Positions 1-8,613 of a stretch of 64,000 nucleotides of DNA are shown here, in pieces. Position numbers and translations under genes: made by a program. The DNA comes from Hyphomicrobiales bacterium (lineage in GTDB: Bacteria > Pseudomonadota > Alphaproteobacteria > Rhizobiales > JAJFHB01), in the NCBI GenBank assembly GCA_021775755.1, contig JAJFHE010000054.1, positions 62,001 to 126,000 on the forward strand. The letters are read 5' to 3'. Positions within the stretch are counted from its first letter, which is position 1; each line of letters opens with the position of its first letter. The notes under the pieces were generated by a model. It searched no databases. It saw only the letters and a list, made by a program, of their open reading frames with translations, and had not been told where the DNA came from.

Positions 1-324
1 GGTGTCAAGGCAAACGACGGCGACTACAACGAATGTCAGATGGAGTATCTGCTTGTGCCTGTCCGTCTCGACGGCAGTTCGGAGGTGCGGATTATCGGCT
101 GCGTCGGCATATTCGAGCCGTGCGCATGGCTTGGCCGCACACCAATCCAGCATCAGGAGATCACAGGGCTGCGCCTTCTGCGGCCCGACGAAGCGCCGCG
201 TTTCCTTGAGCACCGCCAGGACGCCCTGTGCGAACCTGCCGAAACGGTTGCCACCGCATCCGCCCCCGAAGGCGCGGAGCGCCATGGCCACCTGTGGGTC
301 ATCGACGGCGGCGCCGCACGGTGA
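1..324 (+). CDS. PAS domain protein, C-terminal part (5' truncated by window edge)
   Basis: The reading frame is open from base 1 and ends at a TGA at 322-324, so only the last 107 residues are visible. The sequence has a run of the type ...YLLVPVRLDGSSEVRIIGC... followed by WLGRTPI and a leucine/arginine-rich end. This matches the C-terminal half of the short alphaproteobacterial PAS proteins of the PAS_5 type (family known, assignment by eye). Function is unknown; such proteins are usually small cytosolic sensors. The next gene, a PilZ protein, is on the same strand 158 bases downstream, so they may share signalling context, but no operon is shown. Confidence 0.6.
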   Translation, partial: GVKANDGDYNECQMEYLLVPVRLDGSSEVRIIGCVGIFEPCAWLGRTPIQHQEITGLRLLRPDEAPRFLEHRQDALCEPAETVATASAPEGAERHGHLWVIDGGAAR

Positions 325-482
325 ACATCATATCCGGCGCCCACACTGGGAATATTTCACCGCACACTCATCTATTGCATCTTTAACTGCCCGTTAAAGC
401 GGCGTGCCTATTCTTAGTGAGTTGGAGTCTGCTTGCGTTACGGCATTCAGGCCATCTGCAACTATGACGTGAAGGTGCCGCA

Positions 483-1073
483 GTGTCCTTATTGTCTCAA
501 GTTCTTGAGGACGAGGAGTCGAAGCCGGTTTCGTCGATACTGTTCGGACGCTACATGCTTCCGGACAGGACCGAGCACGCCAGCCAGATCAAGGACATCT
601 CTCCCACCGAAGCAACATTTTCGTGCGCGGCACCGCCTCAGATCGGCGACCATATCATTGCCTATATCGAAGAGATTGGCCGTGTTGAGGGCGATGTTGC
701 AACGGTTACAACCACTGAATTCCATGTCGAGTTCACGGTTCCTGAATCCAAACGCAACAAAATTGCTGCAAAACTCAATTGGATGCAGACAAATGCCGAA
801 GAGGGCTCTAGCGAACAGCGCCGCCATGCGCGCTTTGAGCCTGATGCCGGCAACACGGTCCTCACGATGCCCGACGGCCGCCAGTATGGCTGCGAAGTGC
901 TCGATATGTCGCTGAGCGGAGCAGCCATCAGAGTTTCAGTCATCCCGAGCATCGGCACCAACGTGACGCTTGGCAAAATGCGCGGCACGGTGACCCGAAT
1001 TCACGAATGCGGCTTTGCACTCGAGTTCAATCACCTGCTCGACGAACCGGACCTGCACAAACACCTCTCCTGA
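483..1073 (+). CDS. Tandem PilZ-domain protein (c-di-GMP binding candidate)
   Basis: 196 aa. The C-terminal half carries a classical PilZ signature: RRxxR at residues 113-117 (EQRRHARFEP) and DMSLSG at 141-146, the two c-di-GMP contact motifs. The N-terminal half looks like a second, degenerate PilZ fold, with an arginine at 23 and DISPTEA at 38-44. No membrane segment or signal peptide, so a cytosolic effector is likely. A stop at 465-467 in the same frame rules out a longer start; the GTG at 483 follows GAAGGTG. The next gene is a LapG-type cysteine protease 526 bases downstream. Binding of c-di-GMP is inferred from the motif, and the output is unknown. Confidence 0.85.
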   Translation: MSLLSQVLEDEESKPVSSILFGRYMLPDRTEHASQIKDISPTEATFSCAAPPQIGDHIIAYIEEIGRVEGDVATVTTTEFHVEFTVPESKRNKIAAKLNWMQTNAEEGSSEQRRHARFEPDAGNTVLTMPDGRQYGCEVLDMSLSGAAIRVSVIPSIGTNVTLGKMRGTVTRIHECGFALEFNHLLDEPDLHKHLS

Positions 1074-1599
1074 TATTGAATGCCGAGGGTTCCGACGGCC
1101 GGGCCGCGACGCAACCCTTCCATGACATGACGTAACGCTGTTCCGGGTTTTTTGCCGGTGACCGACGGCGTCTGGTACCCGCACGCGGCTTTCGCGCCCG
1201 TCTTGCCGCGCGAAGAGATGCACAAAAAGTGCACGGGCCTCGTATTTTTTCTTCGCCGGTTCCTCCGCCACCACATTAAACGCAGCTCCGCCACTCCTGA
1301 GCGCCGCGTGTCCACCACGTCTGCTCGTTCCCCAGGCGGCGCCCCGGAGTTACATAAACGCCTGTGCAATTAGTAACGCAAGGCTCATGAAATGGCTGAA
1401 ATCCTCATATTTCCAGCGAAACGGCGAGAGTTCACGGCGCGCCAGCGGATTTAACAGAGTAAAAACACGATAGATAAAATTTTATTCAATTCTATTCTGT
1501 GTTTTATTGGAATTACACTTAAACATTACTTGTAAGTTTGACGTGATATAAAAATCTTCATGGCAAAGTACCCCCACAATCGAGGCAGGGGTACAGGAA
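1074..1599. other. Gene-free stretch, AT-rich promoter side
   Basis: There is no convincing gene. A 73-codon frame at 1152-1373 has no family resemblance and no ribosome site. The last 150 bases (about 1450-1560) are strikingly AT-rich compared with the flanks, which fits an upstream promoter region for the secreted protease at 1600. A short hairpin TGCAC-AAAAA-GTGCA lies near 1218-1232 without a following T tract. Confidence 0.5.
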
Positions 1600-2256
1600 A
1601 TGAAAAACATAATAAGCGCCCTGATGTTGGGAGGCTGCGTCATCGCTGGAATGTCCACAAGCGCACTGTCGGTCGAATGGTCGAATAACTCGGACCGTGG
1701 CCCGAACGCCAGCGTGCACTTGCGGTCCTACGGCGAAACCACACCGCCGATCGGCTTTGTTAATTTCTGCCGCCAGTACGGGCAGCAGTGCCGCGACGGC
1801 GCAAACCGCGACACGGTTGTCGCCATGGACAATTCGCGCTGGGCGGAACTGTCGCGCATCAATGACTACGTTAATGCGAAAATTGCGCCGGTCACCGATC
1901 AGGAACTTTATAACGTGCCCGAGCACTGGACATATCCGCAGTCACAAGGCGATTGCGAAGACTATGTGCTGCTCAAGAAACACTATCTTGAAGGCCTTGG
2001 TTGGCCGAAGGAATCACTTCTCATCACGGTTGTGCTGGACGAGAACAACGCCGGACACGCCGTATTGACCGTGACCACGGATCTTGGAGATTTCGTGCTC
2101 GACAACCAGAACATGGACATACTTCCCTGGCGCGATACGCCGTACCGCTACATCAAGCGCCAGTCTCAGCTTCATCCCGCGGTTTGGGTGTCTCTTGACC
2201 CGAACTGGGGATCGTCCAACTCGATGGTCTCGGGGAGACTGACCACCGATCGTTGA
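1600..2256 (+). CDS. Secreted transglutaminase-like cysteine protease (BTLCP family)
   Basis: 218 aa with an N-terminal signal peptide (about residues 1-25). The catalytic triad of the bacterial transglutaminase-like cysteine proteinase family is visible: Cys119 in GDCEDY, His153 in NAGHAV and Asp168 in VLDNQ. The family includes LapG, the periplasmic protease that releases biofilm adhesins when c-di-GMP is low. Rhizobial and other alphaproteobacterial members are mostly uncharacterised. There is no LapD-like receptor or large adhesin in the window, so the substrate is unknown. A strong hairpin terminator follows at 2331-2370. The family call is firm; a LapG role is only inferred from the family and the nearby PilZ gene. 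Confidence 0.88.
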   Translation: MKNIISALMLGGCVIAGMSTSALSVEWSNNSDRGPNASVHLRSYGETTPPIGFVNFCRQYGQQCRDGANRDTVVAMDNSRWAELSRINDYVNAKIAPVTDQELYNVPEHWTYPQSQGDCEDYVLLKKHYLEGLGWPKESLLITVVLDENNAGHAVLTVTTDLGDFVLDNQNMDILPWRDTPYRYIKRQSQLHPAVWVSLDPNWGSSNSMVSGRLTTDR

Positions 2257-2330
2257 ACGCAAACAAGAATTACCCGAGACCCGGTCGACGTCCCCCTCCC
2301 CATCCCCTCGAAAGACCGGGTCCCACGCCA

Positions 2331-2370
2331 GAGCCGGCCCTGTCCCACCCAGGGCCGGCTCACCCTTTTT
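2331..2370 (+). terminator. Rho-independent terminator
   Basis: Perfect 11-bp stem GAGCCGGCCCT / AGGGCCGGCTC with a 9-nt loop, followed by ACCCTTTTT. It ends the protease transcript and separates it from the convergent carbonic anhydrase gene. Confidence 0.85.
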
Positions 2371-2414
2371 AGAGGGTGCAGCTCGCCGGGTGTGGATCCC
2401 AAGCCGGGGGATTC

Positions 2415-2945
2415 CTACGATATTTCAGATAGTTCGGAGCGGTAGCGCTGCCAGTTGAGGACATAGCGTTGCGCCGGCTCCACAAGCCCGGCCGCCTCCT
2501 CTTCAGACAATTGGCGCACCACCTTGCCCGGCATCCCCATAACCAGTGAACGGTCGGGAATATCCTTGCCCTCGGGGATAAGGGAATGCGCGCCGATGAG
2601 GCAGCTCTTGCCGATCTTCGCCCCGTTAAGCACCGTCGCACCGATGCCTATCAGGCTGCCGTCTCCGATCGTGCAACCATGCAGCATGGCAAGATGGCCG
2701 ACCGTGCAGTCGCGCCCGATGGTCATCGGAAAACCGGGATCGGTGTGCAGGACACAATTGTCCTGAATGTTGGAGTTTTCGCCGACCCGGATAGGTTCAA
2801 GATCGCCACGCAGAACGGCCCCGAACCACACGCTCGCATTGCTCTCCAGAATGACCTCGCCAATGACGTTGGCGCTCGGCGCCACCCACCACGCGCCGTC
2901 ATCGGAAGTTCCAGGAGAAACGTTGTCGAGAGAATATAAGGACAA
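2415..2945 (-). CDS. Gamma-class carbonic anhydrase-like hexapeptide protein
   Basis: 176 aa, the usual size of the gamma-carbonic anhydrase/PaaY family. Left-handed beta-helix hexapeptide repeats (such as [10 protein letters not shown] and [13 protein letters not shown]) run through residues 30-130. The three zinc histidines are in place: His67 in VLHTD, and His84 and His89 in VGHLAMLHG. The C-terminal helix follows. It is expected to be a cytosolic trimer that hydrates CO2, though many homologues have weak or no measured activity. A small membrane protein gene lies upstream on the same strand with 54 bases between them. Confidence 0.88.
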   Translation of the reverse strand: MSLYSLDNVSPGTSDDGAWWVAPSANVIGEVILESNASVWFGAVLRGDLEPIRVGENSNIQDNCVLHTDPGFPMTIGRDCTVGHLAMLHGCTIGDGSLIGIGATVLNGAKIGKSCLIGAHSLIPEGKDIPDRSLVMGMPGKVVRQLSEEEAAGLVEPAQRYVLNWQRYRSELSEIS

Positions 2946-2999
2946 TTGACTGCCTCAACCTTACCCGGCGGGCCTGTTGCGCGCCGTTCTCTGTTCAAG

Positions 3000-3329
3000 T
3001 CATACGAGCCCGTTGTGCCGGACGGCGATAACGAAGCTCAGGATAAATACGCCCTGCAAAAAGCTCCAGGCCGCGGAAATCACCGTACTCAGTGCCAGCC
3101 AGTGGCCCGAACGATTTTCGATGAGCCGTCCGCGAATGGCATTGCGCATGATCACCGCGGGACCGGCCAGCACCAGCGCAAACACGCTGACCACCGCGGC
3201 CGGACCACGGTTGAACAGAATTTCAAAGGCAACCGGCCTGCTTGTGAGAAGTTGATAAAAACTCGCGATCAATCCCGCCGCTACGAACCCGACCGCAATT
3301 GTGTAGGCATATCCGCCGAAGGTCCCCAT
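3000..3329 (-). CDS. Small conserved inner-membrane protein, function unknown
   Basis: 109 aa with four hydrophobic segments, at about residues 7-28, 42-62, 77-97 and near the C-terminus, with short basic loops (RNAIRGRL). It looks like a real membrane protein rather than a shadow: the frame is hydrophobic throughout and no better frame exists opposite it. I recall similar small proteins in Hyphomicrobiales but cannot name the family with certainty. It lies just upstream of the gamma-carbonic anhydrase gene on the same strand and may be co-transcribed. The ATG start has only a weak purine-rich upstream stretch. Confidence 0.6.
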   Translation of the reverse strand: MGTFGGYAYTIAVGFVAAGLIASFYQLLTSRPVAFEILFNRGPAAVVSVFALVLAGPAVIMRNAIRGRLIENRSGHWLALSTVISAAWSFLQGVFILSFVIAVRHNGLV

Positions 3330-3624
3330 TACTCAACACCACTTCCTGTTCCCCGGTTTTCGGGGTTTGTTGTTATCCGGCACCGTGCCGCAAATTCGGA
3401 CACCCGTGACCTGAGGCATCCACAGCGCAAGAAGCGTGCCGTAACCATCTGTTGACCAACGGCAGTAAGGAATCTTTAACCATTGAGGGCAAGGGGAACC
3501 GGGATATAGCGTTAAAATCGGGGACCTCGCCGCCCACTCTGTGCCACACTGGCACGGTATCGTGGCACTGCGGCGTAACGAGGTGCCGCGCGCAGGTTAT
3601 GACCATGAGCGATGGAAACGTACG

Positions 3625-4296
3625 ATGAAATGGATTGCCACCGCTGCGGGTCTGGCCATAGCTGTGACCTTGGGCTTGTTTGGACTCTCCGCGGCAGGCT
3701 TCATTGACAATCCGCTGTTCTTTTCGCGGACCGACAGTACGCTGAGCGAGCACGTCTTTACGGTTGAACTCGACGGCACGATCCTGATTGTCGACGGCCG
3801 CCATCTCAGGCGAATTCACCGGCAACCGCTGGGCGCCGTAAAACAGGTCGACCTGGCACTGCCCTGGCCCAGCCGCATCACCGATCTATCCGCGCCGCAG
3901 GTGCGCGACGAAATTACGTTGAAGAACACCGTGTTCGTGTCGATGCGCCGCCGCGACGGCGACGTTACAACCGAAGACAGGCTTGAGCGTCTCTATCCGG
4001 TTCTGCTGGAGACCGGAAGCGGCACAACGCGCTACGGCCTGACGCTCCGCGCATTCCATTCCCAGTCCGCATATGCCGGACAGGAACTGTATTCAGGAAA
4101 ATTCGGTGATAAGCCGGTGGCAATCCGTTGCGATGCTGAATCGGGATCAGACGTTGAACCCATGTGCGACCGTCAACTGACGCCACCGCAGGGCCCGGCC
4201 GTCGTCTATCGCTTTCACAAAACCCATTTGCCGGGCTGGCGAAAAATCGAAGCGCTGGTCAATACGCTGATTGATATGCTGCTGCGCGAGACGTGA
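3625..4296 (+). CDS. Membrane-anchored periplasmic protein, function unknown
   Basis: 223 aa from the ATG at 3625. An upstream in-frame start at 3541 would add 28 residues without hydrophobic or family character, so I chose the start directly before MKWIATAAGLAIAVTLGLFGL, a typical N-terminal membrane anchor or signal segment. The remaining ~190 residues are soluble, with no cysteine motif apart from two cysteines (RCDAESG, PMCDRQ) about 15 residues apart that could form a disulphide. I do not recognise a family. It is convergent with the DUF3126-like gene, with 4 bases between the stops. Confidence 0.6.
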   Translation: MKWIATAAGLAIAVTLGLFGLSAAGFIDNPLFFSRTDSTLSEHVFTVELDGTILIVDGRHLRRIHRQPLGAVKQVDLALPWPSRITDLSAPQVRDEITLKNTVFVSMRRRDGDVTTEDRLERLYPVLLETGSGTTRYGLTLRAFHSQSAYAGQELYSGKFGDKPVAIRCDAESGSDVEPMCDRQLTPPQGPAVVYRFHKTHLPGWRKIEALVNTLIDMLLRET

Positions 4297-4300
4297 AAAA

Positions 4301-4519
4301 CTACTCGGTTTCTTCCAGGTCGAACGACAGAATTGCCATATTGAATGCGTACGACAGGTCATCCTCGTCATCGTCGCGAAACAGGACGCCGATAAATTCA
4401 TCGCCGATATAAACTTCCGCTGAATCGTCCTTCTGCGGCCGCTGTCGCACCTCAATGGAGGGCAGCTGGAATTTCGTCTGCAAATACCGCTCAAGCTTTA
4501 TGACTTCTTGTGGCTGCAC
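4301..4519 (-). CDS. DUF3126-type small protein
   Basis: 72 aa. The GTG at 4519 is chosen because AAGGAG sits seven bases before it; the longer open frame to 4585 has no family resemblance. The residues match the alphaproteobacterial DUF3126 pattern: an N-terminal LERYLQTKF helix, then AEVYIGDEFIGVLFRD and an acidic, hydrophobic end (MAILSFDLEE). Function is unknown. It is typically found beside cysE in Hyphomicrobiales, and here it lies downstream of cysE on the same strand, probably in the same transcript. Confidence 0.85.
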   Translation of the reverse strand: MQPQEVIKLERYLQTKFQLPSIEVRQRPQKDDSAEVYIGDEFIGVLFRDDDEDDLSYAFNMAILSFDLEETE

Positions 4520-4626
4520 GCGGCTGCTCCTTGTTCTAGGCGATTCCAGAGCCGCCACATTATGTGCGCGCGCGCGCGATTGCAATGCCGCGAAATGCGG
4601 TTTCAGCGCGCGGAGAATGCGGCTTT

Positions 4627-5466
4627 CTACACTACCTGATCGTCATCGACGGAAAGTGTGTGATCCATCTTCCGCGCCGGCTCATCGCAGCCGGCGAAGC
4701 CGACAACCTTGGCCGGAACGCCTGCAACGGTGCGGTTTGCGGGAACGTCGCGCAAAACAACCGAGCCGGACGCAATCCTCGCACACGCGCCGACCTCGAT
4801 ATTGCCGAGTATCTTCGCGCCGGCGCCGATTAGAACACCGCAACCGACCTTTGGATGCCTGTCGCCCTGCGCCTTGCCCGTGCCGCCAAGCGTTACGCTG
4901 TGCAAGAGCGAGCAATCGTCGCCTACCGAGGCCGTCTCGCCAATGACGATTGAGTGGGCATGGTCGATCATAATGCCCTTGCCGACATGGGCAGCGGGGT
5001 GAATGTCGACGGAAAACACCTGCGACGTCCTGCTCTGCAGATAGAACGCCAGATCCTTGCGGCCCATGTTCCACAGGCTGTGCGCCATGCGGTAGGCCTG
5101 CACCGCCTGAAAACCCTTAAAGTAAAGCACCGGCTCAATGTAACGGAAACACGCCGGGTCGCGGTCGAACACCGCGACCACATCGGCCCGCATCGACGCG
5201 CCGATTTCAGGTTCCGCCTCAACCGCATCCTCAAACGCCTGAATGATCAGCTCATAACCCATGTCGGAATGATCGAGCTGTTTGGCGAGACGGTGACACA
5301 CCGCGTCCTCGAACTTGTCGTGGTTGAGGATCGAGGAGAAAATGAACCCGCCAAGTGCTGCATCTTTGGCAGCAATCGCCGCCGCCTCTTCGCGAACCCG
5401 TGTCCAGACCGGATCCACATTGGCCAGCTTTCCGGTGCTTTTGCTGATCGTCGCCTGTGCCATCAT
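4627..5466 (-). CDS. cysE: Serine O-acetyltransferase
   Basis: 279 aa. It transfers acetyl from acetyl-CoA to L-serine, the first step of cysteine synthesis. The N-terminal helical domain (about 20-140, with the long SSILNHDKFEDAV helix) is followed by the left-handed beta-helix (about 150-245). Catalytic residues match E. coli CysE: Asp154 in FSVDIHPAA, and Asp168-His169 in MIDHAHSIVIGETA, with the GGTGK loop after them. The DHAHS variant is the form I associate with alphaproteobacterial CysE. The C-terminal tail, usually the cysteine feedback and CysK-docking region, ends DDDQVV and not with isoleucine, so complex formation with CysK is uncertain. Confidence 0.95.
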   Translation of the reverse strand: MMAQATISKSTGKLANVDPVWTRVREEAAAIAAKDAALGGFIFSSILNHDKFEDAVCHRLAKQLDHSDMGYELIIQAFEDAVEAEPEIGASMRADVVAVFDRDPACFRYIEPVLYFKGFQAVQAYRMAHSLWNMGRKDLAFYLQSRTSQVFSVDIHPAAHVGKGIMIDHAHSIVIGETASVGDDCSLLHSVTLGGTGKAQGDRHPKVGCGVLIGAGAKILGNIEVGACARIASGSVVLRDVPANRTVAGVPAKVVGFAGCDEPARKMDHTLSVDDDQVV

Positions 5467-5646
5467 TCCACTCTTTTGGGTTTAACCGTCCTGCTATCGG
5501 CCGGCTCGCGCAGTCCTTGGAAACGGCGCGAATTTGGTCCTACTCACATAGAGCATAACATCTCGCATTCAAGACATCACCACCTTGCACACGAGAGTTG
5601 ATCGTGTTTGTTAACCGGCAAAACAGACCGAGGACAAACATACTCC

Positions 5647-6459
5647 ATGGCCCCAATCGAACGGTTTGAAAGTCCAACGCCCCACCTGATCGCGGAAAAA
5701 CGCGATCAGGTGGGCTGGCTGACATTTTCGCGCCCCGAGCGCATGAACGCGGTAAGCGTTGAGATGTGGGCCGCAATTCCTGAAATTATGGCAGCCTTCG
5801 AAGCGGACGGCGGCATCCGCGTCGTCGTGCTGACGGGCGCTGGCGGAAAGGCATTCGTTGCGGGCGCCGATATCTCGCAGTTTTCCGATACGCGCGAAGA
5901 CGCGCGAGCCGCGGCGGAATATGAGCGCATCAACGGAGAGGCCTTCGCCGCCATCCGCGATTGCAGCAAACCGACCATCGCCATGATCAACGGCTATTGC
6001 ATCGGCGGCGGCCTGGCCATCGCGCTCAGTTGCGATCTTCGCATTGCGGCGGAGGGTTCAAGTTTCGCGATTCCCGCGGCGAAGCTGGGCCTTGCCTACC
6101 CGATTGACGGCATGGAACAGGTGCTGCGCGTTGTTACACCGGCATTCGCGAAGGAAATCTTCTTCACAGCGCGGCGCTTCGATGTCGCGGAAGCGCGCGC
6201 CATGCAGCTGATCAATGCAGCCCTGCCGGCAAACGAGCTTGAAGCCTACACGGCGCAAATATGCACACAAATATGCGCCAACGCGCCGCTGACACTGCGT
6301 GCCGCAAAGCACGCCATCGATACCATCGCCGCCAAACCCGAATCCTATGACCGCGCTGGCGTCGAAACGCTGAGCGCCGCGTGTTTCGGGAGCGCGGACT
6401 ACGCCGAAGGCCGCGCCGCGTTTCTGGAGAAGAGAAAACCGGAGTTCAAGGGACGATAA
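5647..6459 (+). CDS. Enoyl-CoA hydratase/isomerase family protein
   Basis: 270 aa from ATG 5647. An in-frame TTG at 5608 would add 13 unlikely residues. Crotonase fold: the substrate and oxyanion motif GAGGKAFVAGADISQF lies at about 60-75 and IGGGLAIALSCDLRIAA at about 118-134. Of the two glutamates of true hydratases, the first position appears to be alanine (SFAIPAAKLGLAYP), while a glutamate in the following helix (AKEIFFTAR) is kept, so the reaction may not be classical hydration. It acts in the cytosol on a CoA thioester; substrate unknown. It stands alone on the plus strand. A perfect 14-bp inverted repeat lies inside codons 12-23. Confidence 0.85.
   Translation: MAPIERFESPTPHLIAEKRDQVGWLTFSRPERMNAVSVEMWAAIPEIMAAFEADGGIRVVVLTGAGGKAFVAGADISQFSDTREDARAAAEYERINGEAFAAIRDCSKPTIAMINGYCIGGGLAIALSCDLRIAAEGSSFAIPAAKLGLAYPIDGMEQVLRVVTPAFAKEIFFTARRFDVAEARAMQLINAALPANELEAYTAQICTQICANAPLTLRAAKHAIDTIAAKPESYDRAGVETLSAACFGSADYAEGRAAFLEKRKPEFKGR
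5681..5714 (+). repeat. Perfect 14-bp inverted repeat inside the 5' end of a gene
   Basis: CCCACCTGATCGCG, a 6-base loop GAAAAA, then CGCGATCAGGTGGG. It begins 35 bases after the first base of the start codon of the crotonase gene and would form a very stable hairpin in the mRNA. There is no T tract after it. Confidence 0.8.
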
Positions 6460-6523
6460 AGAGCTCACACGCTGATTTAGACAATCGGGTCAAACGATTC
6501 AACGGACCCGTCAATTTCCGGTT

Positions 6524-7408
6524 TCACTCAAGCCCGCTCAGAAAACCGATCACCGCGTCGGCGAACGCGTCGTTCTTGTCCCCCGCCACCATGTGCCGCG
6601 CATCGCCGACATCGGCATATTGCGCGTGCGGCACCAGCTCCAGAAACTCTTTCGCCTCTTCCTCGCCGACGAGTTCGCTTTGGCGACCGCGAACCAGCAG
6701 GGTCGGCACGTCCAGCCGTTTCGCTGCCTCGACCATCCGGCGCTCGTGCACACTCTGATCGACTCCCTTGCGACGCCATTCGATGACCTTCGGGTCCCAG
6801 TGCCAGCGGTAACGCCCATCGTCGCGCAAACGCAGGTTCTTGGCGAGGCCCGAGAGATCCTTCGGCCGCTCGCGGTGCGGCAGATACGCCGATATGCTGT
6901 CGGCAGCATCTTCAAGCGTTGCAAAGCCCTCTTCGGCGCGTTCCGCCATGAATGCGATGACCTTTTCAACGCCGGACCGGTTCACACGCGGCGTAATGTC
7001 GACCAGCACGACGCCTGCAAATACCGGCCGCTCACTCTCGCCCTCCGCCAGAAGCGAGGCGACACCACCCATCGAAGCGCCGATGGCAACGGGGCGTGTT
7101 CCAAAGCGATCATGCATCTGATCGGCGACGGCAGCGACATCGCCGGCAATGGACTTGAAGCTGTACTCCCCGTCTTCGATCCACGCACTGTCGCCATGGC
7201 CTCTCAGATCGATGCTGACCGCCGTCCATCCAATCTCGCAGATGCGCTCAGCCGAACGGCGCCACGAATGGCGCGTCTGCCCTCCGCCATGTGCGAACAG
7301 CACCGTGCGGCTGCTCGCGCCAAGATGGATATCACCGACCAGGAGATTGCCGGAACAGCCGGTAAACTCGGTTTTCTCGCGTTGCGTCGCTGCGGTCATG
7401 GTTGCCAT
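6524..7408 (-). CDS. Alpha/beta hydrolase
   Basis: 294 aa. The oxyanion-hole motif HGGG is at about 40-43, DLRGHGDS at about 67-74, the nucleophile elbow GASMGG has Ser112, and the late histidine is in GDARHMVAGD near residue 271. This is the serine-hydrolase layout shared by esterases, C-C hydrolases and lactonases; no lid motif fixes the substrate. Cytosolic: no signal peptide. It is convergent with the preceding crotonase (64 bases between stops). A second, unrelated hydrolase lies upstream on the same strand. Confidence 0.88.
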   Translation of the reverse strand: MATMTAATQREKTEFTGCSGNLLVGDIHLGASSRTVLFAHGGGQTRHSWRRSAERICEIGWTAVSIDLRGHGDSAWIEDGEYSFKSIAGDVAAVADQMHDRFGTRPVAIGASMGGVASLLAEGESERPVFAGVVLVDITPRVNRSGVEKVIAFMAERAEEGFATLEDAADSISAYLPHRERPKDLSGLAKNLRLRDDGRYRWHWDPKVIEWRRKGVDQSVHERRMVEAAKRLDVPTLLVRGRQSELVGEEEAKEFLELVPHAQYADVGDARHMVAGDKNDAFADAVIGFLSGLE

Positions 7409-7499
7409 GGTCTCCCTGACATAGGAGACCGCGCGGACACGGTCAACGGTGCCCTAACGTCAGGCTTGCGGCCGCCATCTTGCGGAAAATCCGCCACGT

Positions 7500-8252
7500 T
7501 TACGGCCGGCCGGCCAGAAACTCCAGCACGCCCGCCATATAAACCTTGTCGCCCACGGCACGCATGTGATCGCGGCCGGGGATCACGAGGCCGCGTGCGC
7601 CGGGAATTGCCGCCACGAGCGGTTCGACGGGCCCCGCCACATCGTCGGTGCCGCCGGCGGCCACAAGCACCGGCAGATCGATTTCCGCGAGTTCATCGGT
7701 GGTGATTTTCTGGCGCGATGAAAGAACACATGCCGCGAGCGCCCGCAGATCGCTGCCCGATGATTCCGCGAACAGCCGAAACGCGCGCGGCATCGGATCG
7801 GTGACATCGGCCAGGCCCGGTGCAAGCAGCGCCTCGGCAATCTCGTTCTGCCCGCCGACGCCCAGGATCATGTTCTCCGCAAGCCCCGCAAGCACAGCGG
7901 AGCGTACACGCTCGGGGTGGCTAATGGCCATAAATGCCGTGATCCGCGCGCCCATCGAATAACCCATCACATCGGCCTTGGGGATGGCGAGATGTTCAAG
8001 CAGGCGGTTTGCGTCCTGCGCCATGATCGGCGATCCGTAAACGGCTGAATCGTAGAGCTTTTCGCTCGCGCCATGGCCGCGGTTGTCGATCGTGATCACC
8101 ATGCGGCCATCGCCCGCAAGCTTCCGCACCCATCCGGTGTCGTGCCAGTTGACCCGGGCACTCGACGCAAACCCGTGGATCAGGAGGACCGGATCGCCCT
8201 CTCCGGTTATGTCATAGGCGATCTCGACGCCGTCTGAACGGAACTTCATCAT
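7500..8252 (-). CDS. Alpha/beta hydrolase
   Basis: 250 aa. The open frame extends to 8534, but the extra N-terminus lacks family character, and GGAG stands eight bases before the ATG at 8252, where the family-like sequence MKFRSDGVEIAYD begins. HGFASS lies at 26-31, DNRGHGASEK at 56-65, the nucleophile Ser99 in GYSMGA and the histidine in GRDHMRAVG. It resembles 3-oxoadipate enol-lactonase and general esterase families. The C-terminal LEFLAGRP end is typical. Substrate unknown. It is divergent from the zf-CHCC gene at 8355. Confidence 0.88.
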   Translation of the reverse strand: MMKFRSDGVEIAYDITGEGDPVLLIHGFASSARVNWHDTGWVRKLAGDGRMVITIDNRGHGASEKLYDSAVYGSPIMAQDANRLLEHLAIPKADVMGYSMGARITAFMAISHPERVRSAVLAGLAENMILGVGGQNEIAEALLAPGLADVTDPMPRAFRLFAESSGSDLRALAACVLSSRQKITTDELAEIDLPVLVAAGGTDDVAGPVEPLVAAIPGARGLVIPGRDHMRAVGDKVYMAGVLEFLAGRP

Positions 8253-8354
8253 TCGGTCTACTCCGGGAGAAACGGTCTGAAGGGCGTTTGCGCGGGCGTG
8301 AAGCTGTGCTATGTCCGAAACACACATCCACCACAGTGATACACGCGGGCAGAG

Positions 8355-8603
8355 ATGGCAGACAAGACCGTTCCCTACTTCCACAACGACATGGGCCTTC
8401 CGGCAATCGAGGTCGGCGCTCACAGTTTCAAGTGCACCGGCGCGCGCGCGCCTTACGACCACCCCCATATCTTTCTGGAAATGGGCGATGACCACGAAAT
8501 CATCTGCCCCTATTGCTCGACCCTTTTCAAACATGCAGGCGATCTCGGCGGCGCCGAAGCCCGCCCGGCCGAAGCCGCCTACGGGCCTGGTGAGGCCGCC
8601 TGA
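8355..8603 (+). CDS. zf-CHCC zinc-finger domain protein
   Basis: 82 aa. Ligand pattern Cys27, His36 and the pair Cys51-xx-Cys54 (CPYCSTLF), with HPHIFLEMG between. This is the zf-CHCC family related to the mitochondrial complex I accessory subunit NDUFS6, common as a stand-alone small protein in alphaproteobacteria. A zinc-binding role in the cytosol is inferred. The tail after residue 62 is alanine- and glutamate-rich and probably disordered. Its role in complex I assembly in bacteria is plausible but not shown by this context; no nuo gene is nearby. Confidence 0.85.
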   Translation: MADKTVPYFHNDMGLPAIEVGAHSFKCTGARAPYDHPHIFLEMGDDHEIICPYCSTLFKHAGDLGGAEARPAEAAYGPGEAA

Positions 8604-8613
8604 ACCGTTCTGC

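Noticed and set aside
1152-1373. 73-codon plus frame between the PilZ and protease genes
   Set aside because: No family likeness, no ribosome site and a poor amino-acid pattern.
4563-4578. Alternating TG/CG tract as a Z-DNA-prone regulatory site
   Set aside because: Only 16 bases in GC-rich DNA and without other signals; likely chance.
8253-8534. N-terminal extension of the hydrolase at 7500
   Set aside because: It has no family similarity and overlaps the divergent zf-CHCC gene; a good ribosome site marks 8252.
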